18,803 nt of DNA from NCBI GenBank assembly GCA_050743625.1, contig JBOGED010000151.1:1-18803 (forward strand). The letters run 5' to 3'. Under the pieces are notes generated by a model. The model was not told where the DNA came from, searched no databases, and saw nothing but the letters and a program-made list of their open reading frames with translations. This document shows positions 1 to 5,740 of this stretch, piece after piece (position 1 is the stretch's first letter; each line of letters opens with the position of its first letter). The stretch comes from JBOGED01 sp050743625. Its GTDB lineage: Bacteria > Actinomycetota > Nitriliruptoria > Euzebyales > Egibacteraceae. Position numbers and translations under genes: made by a program.

Positions 1-171
1 GAAAGCGACAGCTCACCGGCTCCCACCGGCCCGCGGACGCCACACACGCGATGGACTCCGCCTAAATTGGTGGCATTACCACTAAACCCGACATAGGAAG
101 CAATCATCTAGATCTGGATACACGGATCACCCGGAGGCGCCGCGCGAGGATGCGCCCTCGATGCCCCACCG

Positions 172-698
172 CTCCAGACCCAAGGGATACCTCACCAACT
201 GCTGCTCGCCGGATTCATCTGGTTCGCGCAGCGCTCGGGCCTGGAGGCGATCCTGGGCGCCTTCATCGCCGGGGCGATCCTCACCCTCGTCGACCGTCAG
301 ACAATGACCCACCCTCGGTTCCGCGCGAAGCTCGACGCCATCGGCTCGGCATGTTCGTCCCGGTCCCCTTTGTCTCCGGTTCGACGTCGCCGCTCTGACC
401 TCGGACACGTCCGCTCTCGGGACCATCCCGCTCTTCTTGTTGGCCTTGGTGGCGGCGCGCGGGCTTCCCGCCCTGCTCTACGCTCGCCGGATCGGCCTCC
501 GGCTCACCGCGGTCGCCGCGCTTCTCCAGTCGACCTCGTTGCCGTTCATCGTCGCCTCGGCCCAGATCGGCATGGAGCTGGGACTGCTCACCAGCGATCG
601 GTGCCGCGCTCGTCGCCGCCGGATTGCTCTCTGTCCTGCTCTTCCCGCTATCCGCGCTCAGCCTGCTCCGCCCCGCACCGGCGGTCGCCCAGGCCTAG
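172..698 (+). pseudogene. Cation/proton antiporter (Na+/H+ exchanger type), 5'-truncated and frameshifted remnant
   Basis: Pieces of a CPA2/Kef-type cation:proton antiporter C-terminal membrane domain can be read in three successive frames. Frame 1, from about 196, gives GLEAILGAFIAGAILTLVDR and then THPRFRAKLDAIG. After about 345 the reading moves through small deletions into frame 2 (about 437-590: LVAARGLPALLYARRIGLRL, then LPFIVASAQIGMELGLLTS). From 597 frame 3 gives AALVAAGLLSVLLFPLSALS and a TAG stop at 696-698. The N-terminal two thirds of the usual transporter, about 400 residues in this family, is absent upstream, and positions 1-171 show nothing recognisable. At least two frame changes plus the truncation make a working transporter unlikely. 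The remnant converges with, and overlaps by about 50 bp, the hydrolase gene on the other strand. Assembly error could explain a frameshift but not the missing 5' part. Confidence 0.72.
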
Positions 699-1610
699 CC
701 GGTCCGCTATCGCGCGGATGTGGTCGGCGACACGCCCGGCTCCCTCGGCCAGCATGATCGTGTAGTGGTTGCACCGCGCAACCTCTCGTACCTCCAGCGA
801 GGGGATCCGCCGCGTTGCCGCTCGGAGAGCACGGGAGGGATAGAGACCGGTGGGCTCGTTCTGCATGCCCCGCGGAGCACGCAAGAACAGCACAGGGCAC
901 GTGATCTGCTCGGCGGCTCTGCGCACATCCGGATTGAGAACCATATCCTGGTAGTCGGCACGAACCACGCCCTCGACCACCTTCGACCGGTAGGAGCCAG
1001 GTTCTCCCGCCAGGTCGTAGTCGACATACGCTTGGACAGCCGGCGACCAGCTGTCTACGAGAGCGGGGTGCTGCCTCCAGAATTCGCGGTAGGCCTCGCG
1101 GCTCTCGAACTCCATCCGCAGACGCTTCAGGGCGGGACCGAGGACCCGTTCGGACGCTCCGTCGGGATCTACGCGTACGGCCAAGGCGCCGGTGAGGCCG
1201 GTGAGGCCGGTGAGAAGGCCACCGTCGACCAAGACGACAGCGCGGGCGCGTGCGGGATCGGCGACCGCGAACGCGGTGGCGACGAACCCGCCCATCGAGT
1301 GACCAGCGATGATCGCGCGCTCGATACCCAATGCGTCCGCGATGGCGATCAGATCTCTGGCATGCGCAGCCATTCCATACGGGCCGGGCAGCCTGTTGCT
1401 GTCGCCGCGGCCGCGTAGGTCTGGAACGATGACGCTCATCTCATCCTGAAGTTGCGTACCGACGACTCCCCAGGAGACGTGCGACGCGGTGATGCCGTGT
1501 GCCGCCAGCACGGGAAACGCGTCCGAGGACCCCGTTCCCCAACGCGCGACGCGCAGCCGGCCACCTTCGACATCCACGTCGAAGAGCTCCGGGTGAGCGA
1601 TCTCCGTCAT
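648..1610 (-). CDS. Alpha/beta hydrolase
   Basis: This 320-residue protein has the alpha/beta-hydrolase fold signature. The oxyanion-region HG is at residues 38-39 (LAAHGIT), followed by a DLRGRGDS strand-turn near 64-71. The nucleophile elbow GHSMGG is at 103-108 with Ser105 as nucleophile, and the likely catalytic His282 lies in CNHYTIML. The acid residue cannot be placed with confidence. There is no signal peptide, so it is probably cytosolic; the substrate is unknown. The ATG at 1610 was chosen over the upstream in-frame starts at 1667 and 1631 because GGAG lies 7 nt in front of it and the protein then begins as family members usually do. Three direct copies of an 8-base unit (CCGGTGAG, about 1189-1214) encode an internal GLTGLTG. 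The 3' end overlaps the antiporter remnant on the opposite strand. Confidence 0.88.
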   Translation of the reverse strand: MTEIAHPELFDVDVEGGRLRVARWGTGSSDAFPVLAAHGITASHVSWGVVGTQLQDEMSVIVPDLRGRGDSNRLPGPYGMAAHARDLIAIADALGIERAIIAGHSMGGFVATAFAVADPARARAVVLVDGGLLTGLTGLTGALAVRVDPDGASERVLGPALKRLRMEFESREAYREFWRQHPALVDSWSPAVQAYVDYDLAGEPGSYRSKVVEGVVRADYQDMVLNPDVRRAAEQITCPVLFLRAPRGMQNEPTGLYPSRALRAATRRIPSLEVREVARCNHYTIMLAEGAGRVADHIRAIADRLGLGDRRCGAEQAERG

Positions 1611-1748
1611 TCTCAAACTCCGATCACCCATCCGGCGCTTCGCGGGGAGGCATGCTTGCGGTCCCATCTCGCCGGGGACATTCTGTCTGGCATTCTCTGT
1701 AGGGGCCAGGCCTGGTTTCGGTTCGAAACGACGAAAGAAGGTGCACCG

Positions 1749-2156
1749 GTGTCACCAGTACGGCTGCTGCCATGGGCATTGCACGAGGCGATCGAGTACC
1801 TCGCCGGTGTGTTCTTCGTGTTGGCGCCGTTCCTCTTCCAGTTCCAGGACGAGCGCGCGTTTCCCGTGTTCGTGGGAGTCGGGGTGGTCATCCTCGCGAC
1901 CGCCATCATCAGCAAAGGCACACTTGGCGTCGTCGATGTGCTTCCTACCCCCGTGCACGCGCTACTGGACTATCTCCTTGCGTTTTTTCTCCTGCTTGCA
2001 CCGTTTATCTTCGCCTTTGAAAATCAGACAGCGCTTACGCTCTCGATCTTCTTGGGCCTTGCTCACCTTGTGGTCACCTTGATCACTCGTTTTCCGAGCG
2101 TGGATCCCGCGGCGGATGTCGAATCAGAAGTCTCTGACCAAACTCCGCACTCTTGA
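1749..2156 (+). CDS. Small four-helix membrane protein of two similar halves (SPW-repeat-like)
   Basis: A GTG start at 1749 is preceded by AAAGAAGG about 8 nt upstream and gives a 135-residue protein. A longer upstream reading frame exists but encodes nothing membrane-like. About four hydrophobic helices are visible. The sequence is an internal duplication: HEAIEYLAGVFFVLAPFLF (about residues 12-30) matches HALLDYLLAFFLLLAPFIF (about 69-87). Each copy is followed by a short polar loop and another hydrophobic helix. The shared pattern H-x3-[DE]-YL-x2-FF-x-LAPF-x-F resembles actinobacterial SPW-repeat membrane proteins, but I cannot assign it firmly. The tail after residue 110 is acidic and probably cytosolic. 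The gene is divergent from the hydrolase and has no obvious partner. Function is unknown; location in the cytoplasmic membrane is a safe inference. Confidence 0.8.
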   Translation: MSPVRLLPWALHEAIEYLAGVFFVLAPFLFQFQDERAFPVFVGVGVVILATAIISKGTLGVVDVLPTPVHALLDYLLAFFLLLAPFIFAFENQTALTLSIFLGLAHLVVTLITRFPSVDPAADVESEVSDQTPHS

Positions 2157-2488
2157 TTATTGGGACATACCTCTATACTGCGGACGACCGACTCACTCGC
2201 TGCGCGTTGCTCGCAACTGGGCGCCATGCGCCATGGTTGTGCGCCGCAAAGAGGTACCCCGAGGATTGTTTGTCTGATAAATCCCTACAAACCGTATATA
2301 TCGATGTACATGCGGTCGTGCGGCGGACGTGAAGGACGCCCATCTCGGCGTAAATCAGCAGGTCATCGGGCCGTAGGGTGTGTCTCCCCCGGGAAGGGCT
2401 GCAGCCGAGTGCTTCCACTTCTTACCATATGAGGTAGTCGGTAACAGCGAATCCGACTCCGTTATTTACGCCGCACTTCACCGATCAG

Positions 2489-2517
2489 TTGACCTTTGAG
2501 CGGATAACTTCTAGTGT
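2489..2517 (+). promoter_or_regulatory. Candidate promoter (TTGACC - 17 bp - TAGTGT)
   Basis: A -35-like TTGACC at 2489-2494 is separated by exactly 17 bp from TAGTGT at 2512-2517, which fits the actinobacterial TAnnnT -10 pattern. It would start transcription near 2525, just ahead of the micro-ORF at 2540. It could extend into the array with a leader of about 340 nt. It lacks the palindrome found at the two later array promoters. No gene is attached to it with certainty. Confidence 0.4.
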
Positions 2518-2679
2518 GCGTACTGTACGGGGAAGAATTATGGCGTTAAAGGTGGGTATCGGGGGAACGGGGTAAAGCGGAAGAAGGGCACAATTCGGAC
2601 CTCTTATACATTTAGGATCTAAGGGTCCTATTTCGCTATGCTCATTAATAGCATTATCTTATCTTAACGCCTTTTCTTC

Positions 2680-2708
2680 TTGACATAGACAAATCACAGC
2701 GCTACCGT
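2680..2708 (+). promoter_or_regulatory. Promoter of the first array unit (TTGACA - 17 bp - TACCGT)
   Basis: A consensus -35 TTGACA (2680-2685), a 17-bp spacer and a TAnnnT-type -10 TACCGT (2703-2708) form a good housekeeping-type promoter. An AT-rich tract immediately upstream could act as an UP element. Start near 2715 would give a leader of roughly 150 nt before the first array gene at 2863. Spacing and -10 type match the promoters at 4643 and 5741, which supports it, although its spacer does not carry the shared palindrome. Confidence 0.65.
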
Positions 2709-2862
2709 CCAAACAGGTGGGGTCAGGAAATCGGACTTGCCTGCATCACACCATAGACAAGCGAGCGTCGGGGGGACGCGGAACGCCGCTTCGCCTTCGC
2801 AGGTGGGTTACGAAACCACCTCGTGATAGGCGCTCGATCATGTACCTAAAAGGGGGCAAGTT

Positions 2863-3141
2863 ATGCAACGAAGCATGCGTACGAGCTTCGCCAGCATGCT
2901 GATGGTGGCCACGATGTCGCTGGGGCTCGCCCCTGCGGCCCACGCTGGTGGCCCTTCGCAGGACAATGACACCGCGACCGCTATCGGCGGCAACGGTGGC
3001 AACGGTGGGCTCGCTCTCGGCATCGGCATCTGCGCGATCCAGATCGCGGTTGTTGGTGGCGCTGGATGCCCGAACAACGGCGTCGCGGACGCCAGTGGTG
3101 GAGACGGTGGCAGCGCTAAGGCAGCCGCCGACATCAACTAG
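2863..3141 (+). CDS. Secreted Gly/Asn-rich two-cysteine protein, array member 1
   Basis: This 92-residue precursor has a Sec signal peptide (basic QRSMR start, hydrophobic core, cleavage after PAAHA at residue 28) and a mature chain of 64 residues. The mature part has an acidic DND segment, a GGNGGNGG turn block, a hydrophobic core with two cysteines 11 residues apart (ICAIQIAVVGGAGC), then NNGVADASGGDGG and the terminal ADIN. It contains no aromatic residue and one Lys. It is the first gene after the promoter at 2680. Its signal peptide is the most divergent of the group, while its mature part is nearly identical to member 2. GGGGG sits 6 nt before the ATG. The family is not one I recognise. 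An extracellular, possibly disulfide-bonded, self-assembling surface protein (chaplin-like in layout, not in sequence) is inferred. Confidence 0.85.
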   Translation: MQRSMRTSFASMLMVATMSLGLAPAAHAGGPSQDNDTATAIGGNGGNGGLALGIGICAIQIAVVGGAGCPNNGVADASGGDGGSAKAAADIN

Positions 3142-3491
3142 TAGCAGCGAACCAGGAGAATCGGGGGAATCACAATGAAGAAGATCCTTGCTAGCACGAT
3201 GCTCGCTGCGCTGATGGCGCTGGGGTCCACTCCTGCCGCTCACGCTGGTGGCCCTTCGCAGGACAATGACACCGCGACCGCTATCGGCGGCAACGGTGGC
3301 AACGGTGGCCTCGCAGTCGGCGTGGGTATCTGCGCGATCCAGATCGCGGTTGTTGGTGGCGCTGGATGCCCGAACAACGGCGTCGCGGACGCCAGCGGTG
3401 GCAACGGCGGCAGCGCCCTTGCAGAAGCTGACATCAACTAGTAGCAGCGAACCAGGAGAATCGGGGGAATCACAATGAAGAAGATCCTTGC
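2941..3491 (+). repeat. 300-bp-period tandem duplication across members 1-3
   Basis: Several blocks recur exactly 300 bp apart. Positions 2941-3009 equal 3241-3309, 3031-3095 equal 3331-3395, and 3130-3191 equal 3430-3491. The last block spans the end of one gene, the 33-nt spacer and the start of the next. Between these blocks the copies differ at many positions, a mosaic typical of unequal crossing-over or gene conversion. Confidence 0.9.
3175..3441 (+). CDS. Secreted Gly/Asn-rich two-cysteine protein, array member 2
   Basis: An 88-residue precursor: signal peptide of 24 residues starting MKKILASTML and ending PAAHA, then a 64-residue mature chain. The mature part differs from member 1 only at scattered positions (for example LAVGVGIC for LALGIGIC, and ALAEADIN at the end). 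It contains no Lys, Arg, His, Phe, Tyr or Trp at all, so it is strongly acidic and almost invisible to tryptic mass spectrometry or absorbance at 280 nm. It follows member 1 after 33 nt, and the intergenic spacer is copied exactly between members 2 and 3. GGGGG lies 7 nt before the ATG. It is surely co-transcribed with members 1 and 3. Function is unknown, as for the family. Confidence 0.86.
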   Translation: MKKILASTMLAALMALGSTPAAHAGGPSQDNDTATAIGGNGGNGGLAVGVGICAIQIAVVGGAGCPNNGVADASGGNGGSALAEADIN

Positions 3492-3768
3492 GAGCACGTT
3501 GCTCGCAGCCCTGATGGCACTCGGGTCCACGTCCATGGCGTTCGCTGGGGACGATGACGACGATGACGGGGGCAAGGGCCCTCGTCAGGACAACGACGTC
3601 GCCGCTGCGATCGGTGGTAACGGTGGCAATGGCGGCGCGGCTGTCGCTATCGGTATCTGCGCGATCCAGATCGCGGTCGTTGGCGACGCTGGCTGCCCGA
3701 ACGACGGTGTCGCGGTCGCTGGCGGCGGAAACGGCGGCAACGCAGAAGCGGTCGCCGACGAGAACTAG
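3475..3768 (+). CDS. Secreted Gly/Asn-rich two-cysteine protein, array member 3, with poly-Asp insert
   Basis: A 97-residue precursor with a signal peptide of 24 residues ending in MAFA. It is the only member not ending in AAHA. The mature N-terminus carries an insertion with six consecutive aspartates followed by GGKGPR before the family's QDND block. The mature chain is thus about 73 residues. The core GICAIQIAVVGDAGC and the flanking GGNGG blocks are conserved, but NNGVADASGG has changed to NDGVAVAGGG. The Asp run could bind calcium or other cations, or keep the protein soluble; this is inference. It shares the exact 62-nt upstream and start region with member 2. A hairpin at 3785-3831 lies just downstream. 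Confidence 0.85.
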   Translation: MKKILASTLLAALMALGSTSMAFAGDDDDDDGGKGPRQDNDVAAAIGGNGGNGGAAVAIGICAIQIAVVGDAGCPNDGVAVAGGGNGGNAEAVADEN

Positions 3769-3784
3769 CTCTCCGCGCTGAAAC

Positions 3785-3831
3785 GGCTAGTGCTCCGCAG
3801 CGTGACCGCACACTCCAGCGGGGCACTAGCC
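3785..3831 (+). promoter_or_regulatory. Intercistronic hairpin between members 3 and 4
   Basis: GGCTAGTGC (3785-3793) pairs with GCACTAGCC (3823-3831), continued inside by CCGC/GCGG and possibly outside by GCGCT/AGCGC. No T run follows, so it may be an attenuator or an mRNA-stabilising element rather than a full terminator. It resembles the hairpin at 4177-4208. Confidence 0.65.
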
Positions 3832-3889
3832 AGCGCTGAAATGACTCGCTTGCCGGGCAAGCACATATGCATACACAGGGGGCAATACC

Positions 3890-4162
3890 ATGAAGTTCCG
3901 TAAGGTTCTTGCGAGCACGATGCTGGCTGCGTTGATGGCGTTGGGGTCTGCTCCGGCTGCCCACGCTGGTGGCCCGCGTCAGGACAACGACATCGCGACC
4001 GCTATCGGCGGTAACGGTGGCAACGGTGGCGCCGCAGTCGCCATCGGTGTCTGCGCGATCCAGGTCGCGGTTGTTGGCGACGCTGGCTGCGCGAACAACG
4101 GCGTCGCGGACGCCAGTGGCGGGGACGGCGGGAACGCCACCGCCACCGCCGACGAGAACTAG
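3890..4162 (+). CDS. Secreted Gly/Asn-rich two-cysteine protein, array member 4
   Basis: A 90-residue precursor: signal peptide of 26 residues (MKFRKVLAST start, PAAHA end) and a 64-residue mature chain with IATAIGGNGGNGG, GVCAIQVAVVGDAGC, ANNGVADASGGDGG and a final ADEN. Its first 102 nt are identical to those of member 5, which shows a very recent duplication. The ATG has GGGGG 7 nt upstream. No promoter was found in the 121-base gap before it, so it is probably read through from the first unit past the hairpin at 3785-3831. That hairpin could lower or stabilise the downstream part of the transcript. Confidence 0.85.
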   Translation: MKFRKVLASTMLAALMALGSAPAAHAGGPRQDNDIATAIGGNGGNGGAAVAIGVCAIQVAVVGDAGCANNGVADASGGDGGNATATADEN

Positions 4163-4176
4163 CAGTCGGCACGCAA

Positions 4177-4208
4177 CGGCTGGTGCCCTCGCGTGGGGGC
4201 ACCAGCCG
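4177..4208 (+). promoter_or_regulatory. Intercistronic hairpin between members 4 and 5
   Basis: A perfect 12-bp stem, CGGCTGGTGCCC (4177-4188) with GGGCACCAGCCG (4197-4208), and an 8-nt loop. No T tract follows. The stem is related in sequence to the one at 3785-3831. A role in partial termination or differential mRNA stability is inferred. Confidence 0.7.
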
Positions 4209-4250
4209 ATCCAAGCACTTCAAGCGCATCGATCAAATGGGGGGAAGTTC

Positions 4251-4523
4251 ATGAAGTTCCGTAAGGTTCTTGCGAGCACGATGCTGGCTGCGTTGATGGC
4301 GTTGGGGTCTGCTCCGGCTGCCCACGCTGGTGGCCCGCGTCAGGACAACGACGAGGCGACCGCTATCGGCGGTAACGGCGGCAACGGTGGCGCGGCCATC
4401 GGTGTCGGCGTCTGCCTGATCCAGATCGCGGTTGTTGGCGACGCTGGTTGCCCGAACAACGGCGTCGCGGACGCCAGTGGCGGCAACGGTGGCAGCGCTG
4501 AGGCGCTCGCCGACATCAACTAG
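4251..4523 (+). CDS. Secreted Gly/Asn-rich two-cysteine protein, array member 5
   Basis: A 90-residue precursor. The reading frame stays open upstream to 3969, but the ATG at 4251 begins the family signal peptide and has GGGGGG 6 nt before it, so it is the true start. The signal (26 residues) and the first 34 codons are identical in DNA to member 4. The mature part then differs by small changes such as EATAI for IATAI, GVGVCLIQIAVV for AIGVCAIQVAVV, and a final ADIN. Two cysteines are 11 residues apart. It is the last gene of the first unit: a strong hairpin terminator (4562-4589) follows after about 38 nt. Confidence 0.85.
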   Translation: MKFRKVLASTMLAALMALGSAPAAHAGGPRQDNDEATAIGGNGGNGGAAIGVGVCLIQIAVVGDAGCPNNGVADASGGNGGSAEALADIN

Positions 4524-4561
4524 TCACTACGGGAGTTCTCCGGCCCCACCAGGCCGGGAGC

Positions 4562-4589
4562 GGAGGGACCGGAATGCTCCGGTCCCTCC
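4562..4589 (+). terminator. Terminator of the first array unit
   Basis: A perfect 12-bp stem, GGAGGGACCGGA with TCCGGTCCCTCC, and a 4-nt loop ATGC. A CCGGCC/GGCCGG hairpin lies just before it (4540-4557), and a 10-bp GGGTGTGTCG/CGACACACCC hairpin (4600-4628) just after. The same GGGACCGG stem ends the other two units. There is only a short T-containing stretch after the stem. Confidence 0.78.
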
Positions 4590-4642
4590 CTTGCGTTCCG
4601 GGTGTGTCGAGGTGGCGCCGACACACCCGTCTCATTTTCCTC

Positions 4643-4671
4643 TTGACCACTTATGAGTGCTCCGTTACGGT
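4643..4671 (+). promoter_or_regulatory. Promoter of the second array unit with embedded palindromic operator
   Basis: TTGACC (4643-4648), a 17-bp spacer and TACGGT (4666-4671). The 18-mer GACCACTTATGAGTGCTC at 4645-4662 overlaps the -35 box and the spacer. It is a near-perfect dyad differing at two positions from the palindrome GACCACTTATAAGTGGTC. The same dyad sits at the same place in the promoter at 5741. A dimeric repressor bound here would block polymerase. Confidence 0.72.
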
Positions 4672-4775
4672 TATCCCGACCGGTGCGGATGCGGTGAATC
4701 TCCCGGTCATCACCAAGGAGGCGGATGCACTGTTTGTGCGTATGCCTCACCATGGCACCATCACAGGGGGAAAAT
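4672..4775 (+). promoter_or_regulatory. 5' leader of the second array unit
   Basis: About 100 nt between the -10 box and the first gene. It contains GACCGG/CCGGTC pairing (about 4678-4708), a GGTGAATC segment and an unused AAGGAGG. It aligns in several blocks with the leader at 5770-5891: CCGGTG near the start, a GCGG...AATC...CCGGTC block, then a CGGAxGCAC and TTTGTG block. A structured regulatory RNA is possible; no known riboswitch class was matched. Confidence 0.45.
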
Positions 4776-5045
4776 ATGAAGAAGGCGCGGACGATCCTTG
4801 CTACCACCATGCTGGCTGCCCTGATGGCGCTGGGTTCCGCTCCCGCGGCCCACGCTGGCATCCAGGACGAGGATGTTGCAACCGCGATCGGCGGTAACGG
4901 CGGTAACGGCGGCCTCGCTGTCGGCGTTGGCGTGTGTGCAATCCAGATCAGTGTTCTTTCCTTCGCTGGCTGCCCGAACAACGGTGTCGCGGACGCAAGC
5001 GGCGGCAACGGTGGCAACGCGACGGCCATCGCTGACCAGAACTAA
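4776..5045 (+). CDS. Secreted Gly/Asn-rich two-cysteine protein, array member 6
   Basis: An 89-residue precursor with a 27-residue signal peptide (MKKARTILAT start, PAAHA end) and a 62-residue mature chain. The Gly-Pro segment before the acidic block is shortened to GIQDEDV. The core is GVCAIQISVLSFAGC, which contains the only aromatic residue of its mature part. An in-frame ATG at 4725 exists with AAGGAGG only 3 nt upstream. The start at 4776 is preferred because it has the family's GGGGG element 5 nt upstream and gives a normal signal peptide. It is the first gene of the second unit, behind the promoter and palindrome at 4643-4671 and a leader of about 100 nt. It stops with TAA, while the others use TAG. 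Confidence 0.85.
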   Translation: MKKARTILATTMLAALMALGSAPAAHAGIQDEDVATAIGGNGGNGGLAVGVGVCAIQISVLSFAGCPNNGVADASGGNGGNATAIADQN

Positions 5046-5075
5046 GCGCAACGGTTACGGTTAACGGGGGATATC

Positions 5076-5351
5076 ATGAGTTACCGCAAGGCTCGTACCG
5101 TCTTGGCAAGCACTGTGCTGGCTGGGTTGATGGTGCTGGGTTCCGCTCCCGCGGCCCACGCTGACCTGCAGGACAGCGACACCGCCACCGCGATCGCTGG
5201 AAATGGTGGCAACGGCGGCGTCGCCGTCGCCATCGGGGTCTGCGCGATCCAGATCGCCGTGCTTGGCCCGGCTGGCTGCGCGAACAACGGTGTCGCGGAC
5301 GCCAGTGGTGGCGACGGCGGCAACGCCACGGCCATCGCCGACGAGAACTAG
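5076..5351 (+). CDS. Secreted Gly/Asn-rich two-cysteine protein, array member 7
   Basis: A 91-residue precursor with a 29-residue signal peptide (MSYRKARTVL start, PAAHA end) and a 62-residue mature chain with ATAIAGNGGNGG (one Gly changed to Ala), GVCAIQIAVLGPAGC, ANNGVADASGGDGG and a final ADEN. It follows member 6 after 30 nt with its own GGGGG site 5 nt before the ATG and is clearly co-transcribed with it. The mature part has no Lys, Arg or aromatic residue. The unit ends at the terminator hairpin 5396-5434, which has a run of T after the stem. Confidence 0.85.
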   Translation: MSYRKARTVLASTVLAGLMVLGSAPAAHADLQDSDTATAIAGNGGNGGVAVAIGVCAIQIAVLGPAGCANNGVADASGGDGGNATAIADEN

Positions 5352-5395
5352 GCGACGAGCGAGACCGTAGCTCCGGCCACCAAAGGCCGGAATCA

Positions 5396-5434
5396 TCGAG
5401 GGACCGGGAGTAGTCCGGTCCCTCGATTGCTTTT
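5396..5434 (+). terminator. Terminator of the second array unit
   Basis: A perfect 12-bp stem, TCGAGGGACCGG (5396-5407) with CCGGTCCCTCGA (5415-5426), a 7-nt loop, then TTGCTTTT. A CCGGCC/GGCCGG hairpin precedes it (5373-5390), exactly as in the first unit. Confidence 0.85.
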
Positions 5435-5740
5435 GGAGGGGGTGTACCAGTAGCCGCCCGGGACTGGCGGTTTCCTCGGGATCCGGAGGAAACTGGCAGG
5501 TCAACGCCCAAAGGCCTGGTGAACGGCGTCGCTTTGCCTCGTATCCGGAGGAAGTTGAGGGTCAGCGAGCTCTTTTGCTGATGGTGTTCCGGCGACGCGG
5601 GTTTGTGGGCGCGGGCGCCCGCGAACGCAAATGTCCCAATGTCTCGACTTCCGGCAACTCCAGGAGTCCTAGGGCGGGCGGCGTACTCGTCCGATCTCGT
5701 CACCTCTTCAGTACCGTAGAGTCATGCCCAAAATTTCCCC
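5435..5740. other. Spacer between second and third array units
   Basis: About 300 bases without a gene. It holds a palindrome, GTTTCCTC/GAGGAAAC (5470-5493) around an 8-base centre. An imperfect direct repeat beginning ATCCGGAGGAA occurs at 5481 and again at 5543 and continues for about 25 bases each. A GC-rich palindrome GCGGGCGCCCGC lies near 5610. Minus-strand open frames here are compositional shadows with no family resemblance. Confidence 0.6.

Larger units (their letters stand above)
2157..2862. other. AT-richer non-coding gap in front of the secreted-protein array
   Basis: No convincing gene lies in these roughly 700 bases. The stretch 2420-2700 is visibly richer in A and T than its neighbours. 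It contains short dyads such as TAGGA/TCCTA (about 2612-2630) and ATGCT/AGCAT (about 2637-2654). Two promoter-like sites (2489-2517 and 2680-2708) are listed separately. A micro-ORF at 2540-2575 (MALKVGIGGTG, stop) has GGGGAAG in front of it, like the array genes. From about 2715 to 2862 the likely 5' leader of the array folds into small hairpins: GCGTC/GACGC (2765-2779) and AGGTGG/CCACCT (2801-2821). An outer GAGCG/CGCTC pairing may enclose them. Short open frames on both strands here have no family resemblance. Confidence 0.6.
3890..4352 (+). repeat. 361-bp-offset duplication of the 5' halves of members 4 and 5
   Basis: Positions 3890-3991 are identical to 4251-4352 over 102 nt, from the ATG through the signal peptide to the QDND block. 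Upstream DNA and the remaining mature parts differ. The identity begins at the start codon, which suggests gene conversion or selection rather than simple copying of a whole unit. Confidence 0.9.

Noticed and set aside
2160..2432. Short open frames on both strands just downstream of the small membrane protein
   Set aside because: No ribosome-binding site, no domain and no codon bias like the neighbours; the two strands overlap each other.
2863..4523. Regularly spaced exact repeats that could suggest a CRISPR array
   Set aside because: The repeats lie inside and between protein-coding genes with a 300-bp period, far longer than CRISPR spacing, and encode conserved proteins.
4672..4775. c-di-AMP (ydaO-type) riboswitch suggested by GGTGAATC in the leader
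   Set aside because: The other consensus blocks of that class, including the GGGGGAACC-like and CCGUCAGCUAACC-like segments, are absent.
4725..4776. Upstream in-frame ATG with AAGGAGG as start of array member 6
   Set aside because: The spacing is only 3 nt, and it would place a Cys-rich polar stretch before the signal peptide. All sister genes start directly at the signal.
5061..5703. Minus-strand frames opposite array member 7 and the following spacer
   Set aside because: Arg/Ser/Trp-rich text arising from the reverse of GGN-rich repeats; similar shadows occur opposite every array member.
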